From NCBI RefSeq assembly GCF_014644495.1, contig NZ_BMKU01000008.1, forward strand, positions 1 through 64,000: DNA of 64,000 bases. The letters run 5' to 3'. Within the stretch, counting starts at the first letter, position 1. Every line of letters begins with the position of its first letter. A program made the translations under genes and the position numbers. This DNA comes from Pseudarthrobacter polychromogenes. GTDB taxonomy: Bacteria > Actinomycetota > Actinomycetes > Actinomycetales > Micrococcaceae. Below the pieces are notes generated by a model. It had not been told where the DNA came from and searched no databases. It worked only from the letters and a program-made list of their open reading frames with translations. Shown here piece by piece: positions 19,101-25,727 of the stretch.

Positions 19101-19508
19101 CTGGAGATCGATGCCGAGGGCCGTCTGGTGATTGTGGACCTGAAGACGGGAAAACGTCAGCCCGGCAAGGGGGAGCTGGCACGGCATCCGCAGCTGGGTG
19201 CATACCAGGCAGCGGTGCTTGCCGGCGGGTTCGACGACGGTCCGGGCAGCCAGGCGGGTCCGGTACCCGGCGGGGCGGTACTGGCCCAGCTGGGAACCGG
19301 AGCGAAAAATCCGGCCATCCAGCAGCAGGACCCGATCGATCAGCAGGACAACTGGGCCCTGGATATGGTGAAGGATGCAGCTTCGGTAATGGGCGGCAGT
19401 GCCTTCGAGGCACGGCACGATCCGTCCAAAGGCAGCCACGGCGGCCACGGCTGCCGGCTCCCCGAGGTCTGTCCGTTGTGCGTGCGTGGAAGGCAAGTGA
19501 CTGAATGA
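16155..19508 (+). CDS. adnA: AdnA, helicase-nuclease subunit of the AdnAB double-strand-break resection complex
   Basis: 1117 aa; the GTG start overlaps the ATL stop. A disordered 60-residue N terminus is followed by a UvrD-type motor: Walker A GAPGTGKT (85-92) and a motif II reading DDIQE near 297-301 instead of DEFQD. The C-terminal RecB-like nuclease has VDLKTGK (Asp995, Lys997) and QLGAYQ. Three Cys (1100, 1106, 1109) close the protein and could hold an iron-sulphur cluster, but the usual fourth, N-terminal Cys position (CPL) reads Ser863 in QKSPLDWF. With AdnB it unwinds and resects broken DNA ends. It overlaps adnB by 4 nt (ATGA), matching a heterodimer made in equal amounts. Confidence 0.9.
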   Translation: MTVTTPFTGPRDEYRDDSPEGPAPDADATAGTATGSTDRNQGSPAATGLRLLPPRHVHAAEPLLSEDQEAAVDVPHGAGPVLMPGAPGTGKTTTLVEAAVRRAFRDGVDPERMLILAPSRLAADTLRDRFTARLDRSLSTTPARTWASYAFDVIRRAKAEGLLSLSRPPRLLSGPEQDLIIKELLEGHRLPGLELPWPADMEGALETRGFRQEVRQLFDRIIESGRTPEDLVRLGHDCGRPDWAAAAALYAEYRDILDLRMPEAFDPAGIITAARQVFQDFPEFLAAERDRLQVILVDDIQEANPAVFELLADIAGGKDSFVTFCPDTVVQGFRGARPDLVAELPHLLSPGAPVVERPLRHAHRQATAVADAWLNVAGRISQRAGGQLARRLDQPGGDKPEGAVEAHLVPSAVHELRYVAQRILDQHINHGRDLADVAVIVRNGAQVSEFQRYLSGQGIAVRVPVAESAVRDEVAVRPLLDAFAIALDPAVLTPEAAVSLLTSRIGGATSIELRRLRQSLRREEILGGGGRTSDALLVEALLEPNALSTLGIEGRAARRAARMIQAGSRAAAEPGANAESVLWALWDSTGLAGAWTETALSGGPHGARADRDLDAMMALFHTAERYVDQMPGAGPEQFLEYLLNQELPMDTLAARAQVDDAVELMTPASAAGREWPVVIVAGLQEGVWPNTRLRGELLGSTLYSDAVEHGAGYALQRDPLSRLRDIRYDELRSFSTAVSRARELLVCTAVSSEDDQPSSFLDYVAPLAPGQETRGFTAVERPMTLRALVAELRQHAQLDGTDAPQAEEAARVLARLARAEPPVPGAHPQSWWGLPPLSSDAAVVPPGGTVFVSPSKVETVQKSPLDWFVQAAGGEPATDFARSLGTLVHAIAQELPDASGSEYIAELVRRWPALGMKDTWEGRLDFQRAESMVRKLAQYVLLMRSEGRSLVGVEQDFEVALGTVPVDDAPDRDAVLRGQVDRLEIDAEGRLVIVDLKTGKRQPGKGELARHPQLGAYQAAVLAGGFDDGPGSQAGPVPGGAVLAQLGTGAKNPAIQQQDPIDQQDNWALDMVKDAASVMGGSAFEARHDPSKGSHGGHGCRLPEVCPLCVRGRQVTE

Positions 19509-22500
19509 TGCAGGACGTGCAAGAGCAGGAGGCTACCCTTGCCGCCGGGCCTTCAGGTGGCAGGGCCGTGGCTGCCCGGGAGGAAGCCGCTGCCGCCACA
19601 CCGCCCCGGCCGCGGTTCAGCCCGGAAGAACTTTCCGTGCTCCTGGGTGAAAAAAACGTGCCGACTCCGGAACAGTCGGCGATCATTGCGTCTCCGCTGA
19701 CCCCTCGGCTGGTCATTGCGGGGGCAGGATCGGGGAAGACAGCCACCATGGCGGACCGCGTGGTGTGGCTCGTGGCCAACGGGTGGGTCAGGCCGGAAGA
19801 AGTTCTGGGTGTGACCTTTACCCGGAAGGCTGCCGGTGAGCTGGCATCGCGCATCCGTGCGAAGCTGGCTGCCCTCCAGCGGCTGGTTGCCCAGGACAGG
19901 ATGGCCCAGGACAAGGCTGGCAGGGATAACGGTCACGGGGTTTTCCCGGAGGGACTGCTCAGCAGCGACGCCCTGGAACCCAAAGTTTCCACCTACCACT
20001 CGTTCGCCAGTGGCATTGTCTCCGACTACGGGCTCCGGCTGGGGGTGGAGCGTGATGTGGTCCTGCTGGGCGGTGCGCAGGCCTGGCAGCTGGCCAGTGA
20101 GGTCGTGGAGGCCTATGACGGCGAGTATGGGCATTTCCGGGCTGCCAAGTCCACGCTGGTGAAGGCAGTTATCCAGCTGGCCGGTGAATGCGCCGAGCAC
20201 CTCCAGGAGCCCGAGGACGTCGAAGCCTGGCTGATGGCGCGGTTGTCCGACTTCGAGTCACTCCCTTACCTTGCCGACAAAAAGAAGAACCCCCCGCAGG
20301 CAGTGGCCGATCTCGCCGGGATGCTGCGGACCAGGGCATCCGTGGCCGACATGGTCGGACGATATGCAGCGGCCAAGCGGGCCCGTGGTGCACTGGACTT
20401 CGGCGACCTGGTGGCTCTCGCTGCCCGAGTGGCACGCGAAGTCCCGCTGGCTGCCCAGATGGAGCGGCAGCGCTACAAAGTGGTGCTGCTGGACGAGTTC
20501 CAGGACACGTCCCACGCCCAGCTCGTGCTGTTTTCGCGGCTCTTCGGCGGCGGGCATGCGGTGACGGCCGTGGGTGATCCCAACCAGTCGATTTACGGAT
20601 TCCGCGGAGCTTCGGCCGGGCAGCTCTTCCATTTTGTCAGGGAGTTTCCGGTGAGGACGGGGACCACCCGTCAGGCGGCAGCGGACGAAGGTGCCGCGGG
20701 GGAGCGGGCCGCGGAGGACACCGGGACCTGGGCTCCTGCGCCGACGTCCTACCTGACGACGGCCTGGCGGAACGGCCGCTCGATCCTGACCGCGGCCAAC
20801 GTCATGTCCGAATCCCTGGGCCGGGCGGCCGCGCAGCGCGGCCCCGCCGGCGGGGGAGGGGCCGTGGCCCCCGAAGTCCCGCCGCTGCAGCCCAGTCCGC
20901 ACGCGGCGGCAGGATCCGTGGTGCTGGGCCGGTTTGCCAGCGACGTGGACGAAGCTGCCGCGCTCGCTGAAGACATCCTGAAATACCGTGTGACGGACTT
21001 TGAGCTCAAGCCTGACGGTTCCCCGGTTCCGCCCGCCATCGCCGTGCTGTGCCGGCGTCGTGCGCAAATGGAACCCATCCGGCGCCAGTTGGAGGCCCGC
21101 GGCATCGCCTATGAGATCGTCGGTCTCGGCGGCCTCCTCGCTACCCCGGAAATCGTGGATCTGGTGGCCACCTTGCGCGTCCTCGCCGACCCCGGCCGCT
21201 CCGACGCGCTGATGCGCCTGCTCGCGGGGGCCCGCTGGCGGATAGGCCCAGCAGATTTGATGGCGTTGAGGGACTGGTCCAGCCAGCTCGCCCGGCGACG
21301 CGGCCAGGCCGGAGCGGCCGATGACACCGTGCCGGATGCCGAACCGGCCGTCCTGGAAGGCGACCTGACAGACGCCGCCAGCCTCGTTGAAGCCCTGGAC
21401 TGGCTGCCGCGCGAGGGGTGGACCTCAGCGAACGGCAGGTCCCTCACCCCGGCCGCACGCGGACGGATGCTCCGGCTTTCGGCGGAGCTGCGCCAGCTCC
21501 GGGGCTACCTGGGAGACGACCTCACCACCCTGCTGGGGGAAGTGGAAAGGGCCATGCTCCTTGATATCGAGGTCGCCGCACGGCCGGGCATCAGCATCCA
21601 CCAGGCCCGCCGGAACCTTGACGCCTTCCAGGATGCAGCCGCCGGCTTCCTGCGCACCTCCCAGCGCGTGGACATCCTCGCCTTCCTGTCCTGGCTGGAA
21701 GCGGCATCAGCTGAAGAAAACGGCCTGGAAGCACCGCCGAGCGATGTCAACCGCGAGGCCGTCCAGCTGCTCACCGTGCATGCCTCCAAGGGGCTGGAAT
21801 GGGATGTTGTCTTTGTTCCGGGGCTGAATGCCAAGGACTTTCCCAGTGACCGTGACTCACGCTGGAGCAGCGGATCCGCGGCCCTGCCCTGGCCGCTGCG
21901 CGGCGACCGGGCGGACCTGCCCCAGTGGGACCTGGACCAGCCGGACCAAAAAGGATGGCTGGACGCGGAAAAGGACTTCAAGGCAGCCGTCCAGGCGCAC
22001 GGGGAGTCGGAGGAACGCCGCCTGGCCTACGTGGCTTACACCCGGGCCAAGCACGTCCTCTGGGCGTCCAGCGCAGCCTGGGTGGGGTCGAGGTCCGGGC
22101 GGGCTGACATGTCACCGTTCCTGGCAGAGCTGGAGCCATTGGCCGCACCGGCCCGCGAAGGTCTTCCGGTGCAGGCAGGCATCCACCCATGGTCGGTGGA
22201 GGAGGCTGCTTTGCCGGAGGCCAGCCCACTGACCCTCGATGTGGAAGTGGCCCGCTGGCCCTACGATCCCTTGGAGGGGCCGGTGGATCCCCGGACGGGT
22301 GGGCGCCTCCGCCTTGCCAGGGGCCGCAGGGATGTCATGGAACGGGCGTCCGCCCGGGTGGCGGCTGCCCTGGAGGCCATGCACCATGAACGGGCCCTGC
22401 CCCATGGGCGGGCCCTGCCCCTGCTGGACGCCGGAGCGCCTGCGAATGCTTTGTCCGGCCAGGACACCCTGATGGTCCCGGATCCGCAGCTCAGCGGCCC

Positions 22501-23173
22501 GGCTGCCGGCTGGGCGAGGGAAGCAGCACTGCTGCTGGAACGCCGGGCAAGGAAGTCGTCCGCCCAGGAGGTCCACCTTCCCACCCATATTTCCGCATCC
22601 ACACTTGTGGACCTCAACGAAGACCCGGAGGCGGTGCTCTGGCGGCTCCGCAGGCCGGTGCCGCGGGAACCGGGCATGTCGGCACGGAAGGGAACAGCTT
22701 TCCACGCCTGGGTGGAAGAGTACTTCGGGAGTGCAGGCATGCTCGACCTCGGCGAGGCACCGGGCTCCGATGACCACATCGATGCGGCCTACGATCTGGA
22801 CGCCATGGTGGCCACCTTCAGGTCCTCCCCGTGGGCCCACCGTTCCCCGGCCTTTGTTGAGGTCCCGGTGGAGACCCGAGTGGGGGAGGTTGTGGTCCGT
22901 GGGCGGATCGACGCCGTCTTCCAGGATGCGGACGGCCGCTGGGACCTGGTGGACTGGAAGACCGGACGGCGGCCGTCCGGAACCCAGTTGCGCACCCGGG
23001 CGGTGCAGCTGGCCGTGTACCGGCTGGCGTGGTCGCGGCTGAAAAGCGTGCCCCTGGAGGATGTCCGGGCGGCGTTCTTCTACGTTGCGGACAACGAGAT
23101 TGTGCGGCCGCATGACCTCGGATCCGCTGACCAGCTGGAGGAGATGGTGGCGGCTGCCTTCACTTCTGCCTGA
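19505..23173 (+). CDS. adnB: AdnB, helicase-nuclease subunit of AdnAB
   Basis: 1222 aa. The start is ATG 19505, with another ATG at 19508. The motor is canonical: Walker A AGAGSGKT (72-79), LDEFQDTSHAQ (Asp330-Asp334), GDPNQSIYGFRGAS, and LLTVHASKGLEWDVVFVPGL late in the motor. The RecB-like nuclease is at the C terminus, with VDWKTGRR (Asp1150, Lys1152) and AVQLAVYRLAW. The ISASTLVDLNEDPEAVLWRLRRP stretch before it is typical of AdnB. It should provide most of the ATP-driven translocation. An Ala/Glu-rich insertion follows the GFRGAS motif. A hairpin after the stop separates it from the convergent phosphotransferase gene. Confidence 0.92.
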   Translation: MMQDVQEQEATLAAGPSGGRAVAAREEAAAATPPRPRFSPEELSVLLGEKNVPTPEQSAIIASPLTPRLVIAGAGSGKTATMADRVVWLVANGWVRPEEVLGVTFTRKAAGELASRIRAKLAALQRLVAQDRMAQDKAGRDNGHGVFPEGLLSSDALEPKVSTYHSFASGIVSDYGLRLGVERDVVLLGGAQAWQLASEVVEAYDGEYGHFRAAKSTLVKAVIQLAGECAEHLQEPEDVEAWLMARLSDFESLPYLADKKKNPPQAVADLAGMLRTRASVADMVGRYAAAKRARGALDFGDLVALAARVAREVPLAAQMERQRYKVVLLDEFQDTSHAQLVLFSRLFGGGHAVTAVGDPNQSIYGFRGASAGQLFHFVREFPVRTGTTRQAAADEGAAGERAAEDTGTWAPAPTSYLTTAWRNGRSILTAANVMSESLGRAAAQRGPAGGGGAVAPEVPPLQPSPHAAAGSVVLGRFASDVDEAAALAEDILKYRVTDFELKPDGSPVPPAIAVLCRRRAQMEPIRRQLEARGIAYEIVGLGGLLATPEIVDLVATLRVLADPGRSDALMRLLAGARWRIGPADLMALRDWSSQLARRRGQAGAADDTVPDAEPAVLEGDLTDAASLVEALDWLPREGWTSANGRSLTPAARGRMLRLSAELRQLRGYLGDDLTTLLGEVERAMLLDIEVAARPGISIHQARRNLDAFQDAAAGFLRTSQRVDILAFLSWLEAASAEENGLEAPPSDVNREAVQLLTVHASKGLEWDVVFVPGLNAKDFPSDRDSRWSSGSAALPWPLRGDRADLPQWDLDQPDQKGWLDAEKDFKAAVQAHGESEERRLAYVAYTRAKHVLWASSAAWVGSRSGRADMSPFLAELEPLAAPAREGLPVQAGIHPWSVEEAALPEASPLTLDVEVARWPYDPLEGPVDPRTGGRLRLARGRRDVMERASARVAAALEAMHHERALPHGRALPLLDAGAPANALSGQDTLMVPDPQLSGPAAGWAREAALLLERRARKSSAQEVHLPTHISASTLVDLNEDPEAVLWRLRRPVPREPGMSARKGTAFHAWVEEYFGSAGMLDLGEAPGSDDHIDAAYDLDAMVATFRSSPWAHRSPAFVEVPVETRVGEVVVRGRIDAVFQDADGRWDLVDWKTGRRPSGTQLRTRAVQLAVYRLAWSRLKSVPLEDVRAAFFYVADNEIVRPHDLGSADQLEEMVAAAFTSA

Positions 23174-23175
23174 AA

Positions 23176-23210
23176 GGCGCGTCGTGGACGTCAGGTAGCT
23201 GACACGCGCC
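23176..23210. terminator. Hairpin between convergent adnB and the phosphotransferase gene
   Basis: GGCGCGT (23176-23182) pairs with ACGCGCC (23204-23210), with an inner GTCA/TGAC pairing (23190-23193 and 23200-23203). There is no T-run. It could stop transcription in both directions. Confidence 0.55.
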
Positions 23211-23215
23211 CGCGG

Positions 23216-24502
23216 CTAGTTCTTGTTGGCGTCAACAATGGTGAGGGCAGCCGTCGACGTGTCATCCGGACCGCCTGGTGCGTCAGGGGCGCCGGTTTTG
23301 GTGCCGGTGGCCGTGCCGGTGCTGCTTCCGCCGTCGGCGCCGCCTTCAGTGCGGGCAGGGGGAGTTGCAGGTGCCGGATCGGGAATCGGCGTTACGTGCA
23401 CAGCGGGCTGGACCGCCGGAACCGGAACGACGGTGACCGGAGGCGCCGTGGTGGGCGCCCCGCCGTCCGCAGCCCGCATGCCAGGGCCGGCTCCGGCCCC
23501 CGCGGCAGGTTCCACGGAAGGCGCAGCCGCGCCGGGGACCGTGGCAGGCGATACGGACGGAAGGGGCTCAACGCTGATGGGCTGCCCGCCGTGCTCTGCA
23601 ATGTCGCTGGCCAGGGTGGCCAGCATCTCCTCCGCCTCCGCCACCATGGTGGCGTCCCCGGCCGCGATGCCCTTGACCAGGTACTGGGCCAGGGCGAATT
23701 CGGCCGACAGCGCTGCCCGCCGAAGCAGGTGCTTGTCGGGTTTGTCGCGGCGGCCGGTGGTGTAAGCGTCCAGTACGGCGTCCACGAAGTCCTGCTCGTT
23801 GGACGCCACCAGCCAGGCAAAGTCGTCCGCGGGGTCGCCGATGCGGAGGTCCGTCCAGCCGGTCACGGCGGTGACCCGGGAGCCCTCCACGAGCAGGTTG
23901 TCCTCATGCAGGTCCCCGTGCACCACGGATGGATTGAAGCGCCACAAGGACACGTCCTCAAGTGCGTGCTCCCAGCGCAGCAACAGGGACGGGGGGATCT
24001 TTCCAGTGGTGGCGGCCTGGTCCAGCTCGTTCAGCCTGCGCTGGCGGAATTCGTTGGGGGTGTAGCTGGGCAGGTCGGCGTTGCTGACGATCGCGCGGGG
24101 CAGATCGTGGATGGCTGCCAGCGCCACGCCGATTTCCTGGGCCAGGGCATCCGGCCCGGCCGTCAGTTCCTCAACGCTGCGGGTGCTGCCGCCCAGATGC
24201 GAGTAGACGAACGTACTCAGGCTTCCCAGGCGCACGCTGCCGGCGACTGTGGGCATCAGGAAGGGCAGTTCGGCGCGGATGGCCGGGGCGAAGGCACGAA
24301 GCACCAGGAATTCTGTTTCGAGCCGGGCGCTGGCCTCGGCGTGGCGCGGCGACCTGACCCGCCAGCGCTTCCCTTCCGAGTCGAGGAGCAGCGCTGAGTC
24401 GAAGTCCGCGGGGTCGTCCGGGGCAGAGCTAACGGCCGTCGGGGTCAGCCCGGGGACTGCCGCGGTTGCAACGGCTGCCAGTTCAATCGCTTTTCTTCTC
24501 AC
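23216..24502 (-). CDS. APH-family phosphotransferase-like protein, possible pseudokinase, with a Pro/Ala-rich tail
   Basis: 428 aa from GTG 24502. Residues about 30-300 resemble macrolide 2'-phosphotransferases. The catalytic loop VVHGDLHEDNLL is intact (Asp197, Asn202). The metal-binding segment, normally IDWxxxxxGDP, reads TGWTDLRIGDPADD, with Gly215 where the Mg-binding Asp should be; I checked the codon as ggc. Residues about 305-428 are low-complexity Pro/Ala/Thr/Gly. It sits on the opposite strand inside the adnAB-nudC-uvrD2 repair cluster. A TACCGT -10 ends 6 nt before the GTG. Annotation as a resistance enzyme would be unsafe; a binding or regulatory role, or altered catalysis using Asp218, are alternatives. 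Confidence 0.72.
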   Translation of the reverse strand: MRRKAIELAAVATAAVPGLTPTAVSSAPDDPADFDSALLLDSEGKRWRVRSPRHAEASARLETEFLVLRAFAPAIRAELPFLMPTVAGSVRLGSLSTFVYSHLGGSTRSVEELTAGPDALAQEIGVALAAIHDLPRAIVSNADLPSYTPNEFRQRRLNELDQAATTGKIPPSLLLRWEHALEDVSLWRFNPSVVHGDLHEDNLLVEGSRVTAVTGWTDLRIGDPADDFAWLVASNEQDFVDAVLDAYTTGRRDKPDKHLLRRAALSAEFALAQYLVKGIAAGDATMVAEAEEMLATLASDIAEHGGQPISVEPLPSVSPATVPGAAAPSVEPAAGAGAGPGMRAADGGAPTTAPPVTVVPVPAVQPAVHVTPIPDPAPATPPARTEGGADGGSSTGTATGTKTGAPDAPGGPDDTSTAALTIVDANKN

Positions 24503-24508
24503 CTTTCA

Positions 24509-24514
24509 ACGGTA
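24509..24514 (-). promoter_or_regulatory. -10 element of the phosphotransferase-like gene (leaderless)
   Basis: TACCGT in minus sense, exactly 6 nt before the GTG at 24502. Confidence 0.55.
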
Positions 24515-24635
24515 GATTGCCTGCGGGCCGGGAGACCGGTCCGGCGGCGGCGAGTCTTGAGATACCTGCAAATAGGGGGGGGTGCTGCGGGCACCGTGGG
24601 CCAGGCTGGAAATGTCAATTGTCAGCCCCAGTCAG

Positions 24636-24641
24636 TACGGT
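24636..24641 (+). promoter_or_regulatory. -10 element of nudC (leaderless)
   Basis: TACGGT, exactly 6 nt before the ATG at 24648. A TTGTCA lies at 24619-24624 but is too close (11 bp) to be a standard -35. Confidence 0.5.
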
Positions 24642-24647
24642 GGATAT

Positions 24648-25670
24648 ATGAGCCATGCGGAGTCTGTCACACCGGTCTACCAGGGGCAGCCGGCAACGCT
24701 GCCTGCCAACCACCTCATGGACACCCTCCTTCCCGTCAGGCCGGCGCTGGTGGACCGCGGGTCGGCCGTCCGGACAGCTCCGGGGATCGTGGACGAACAA
24801 TTGGCCAGTCCCGAAACGCTGGCTATTGTGCTGTCCGGGCGGCAGGGCCTGGTGCAGGGAGGCGGCCTGTGTGTAGCCGCCGCACTGCCGTTGCTCCAGG
24901 AGCTCACTGCAGCCGGGTCGGCGCCTGAACTGGTCGTTTTCCTGGGCTACGCGCTTCCGGATTCGGATCTGCCAGCTGGAACCGGGCTCCTGCTTTATGT
25001 CCTCCCGGAGCAGGTTCCTCCAGGTACAGCCGGGATCCCGTCCGATGCCCGCTGGGCCGGCTTCCGCGAGGTCGCAGCGGGACTGGGCGCCACGCACACT
25101 GCCCTCTTTGTGGAGGCCAGTGCCATCACTAACTGGCACGCCGGGCACACGCACTGCCCGCGCTGCGGTACCCCTACCGACGTCGAGGCCGGCGGCTGGG
25201 TCCGCCGGTGTCCTGCGGACTCGTCGGAGCACTACCCGCGGACAGACCCGGCCATCATTGTCACCGTGGTGGGCCCTGACGGGCGGCTGCTGCTGGGCGG
25301 CGGCGGACCGCCGGACGCCAGGAACTACTCCACGCTAGCCGGCTTCGTGGAGCCCGGGGAGTCACTCGAACAGGCCGTGGTCCGCGAGATCTACGAGGAG
25401 GTGGGAGTCCGGGTGACCGCATGCCAGTACCTCGGATCGCAGTCGTGGCCGTTCCCCGCCTCCCTTATGCTTGGATTTACCGCCGTCACCGAAGACGCCG
25501 AGGCAAGGCCCGACGGCGTTGAGGTCACCAGGGCGCGCTGGTTCAGCCGGGAGGAACTCCAGGAGGCTGTGCTCGCCGGCGATATCACCATTTCCAGCCG
25601 GCTTTCCATTGCCCGCTCGCTGATAGAGCACTGGTATGGCGGACGCATCCAGGACCGGGCCGAGGCCTGA
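24648..25670 (+). CDS. nudC: NAD(+)/NADH pyrophosphatase, RNA deNADding enzyme NudC
   Basis: 340 aa from ATG 24648. It splits NAD(H) and removes NAD caps from RNA 5' ends. The zinc ribbon has Cys170, Cys173 and Cys188; the fourth ligand is probably His195 rather than Cys. The Nudix box runs about 232-254 (G232, E238, R246, E247, E250, E251) and is followed by SQSWPFPAS (264-272), the NudC-specific motif. The N-terminal domain is the usual poorly conserved one. It lies 57 nt before uvrD2, the same order as in M. tuberculosis (Rv3199c-Rv3198c). Confidence 0.93.
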   Translation: MSHAESVTPVYQGQPATLPANHLMDTLLPVRPALVDRGSAVRTAPGIVDEQLASPETLAIVLSGRQGLVQGGGLCVAAALPLLQELTAAGSAPELVVFLGYALPDSDLPAGTGLLLYVLPEQVPPGTAGIPSDARWAGFREVAAGLGATHTALFVEASAITNWHAGHTHCPRCGTPTDVEAGGWVRRCPADSSEHYPRTDPAIIVTVVGPDGRLLLGGGGPPDARNYSTLAGFVEPGESLEQAVVREIYEEVGVRVTACQYLGSQSWPFPASLMLGFTAVTEDAEARPDGVEVTRARWFSREELQEAVLAGDITISSRLSIARSLIEHWYGGRIQDRAEA

Positions 25671-25727
25671 CCCACCACGAATCCACCAGACTCCAGCACG
25701 CGGTAGTCGAGACAAAGAGCAGCAGAA

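Noticed and set aside
23216..24502. Macrolide resistance gene
   Set aside because: The second catalytic motif is altered and the gene lies in a conserved repair neighbourhood, so a resistance call is not supported.
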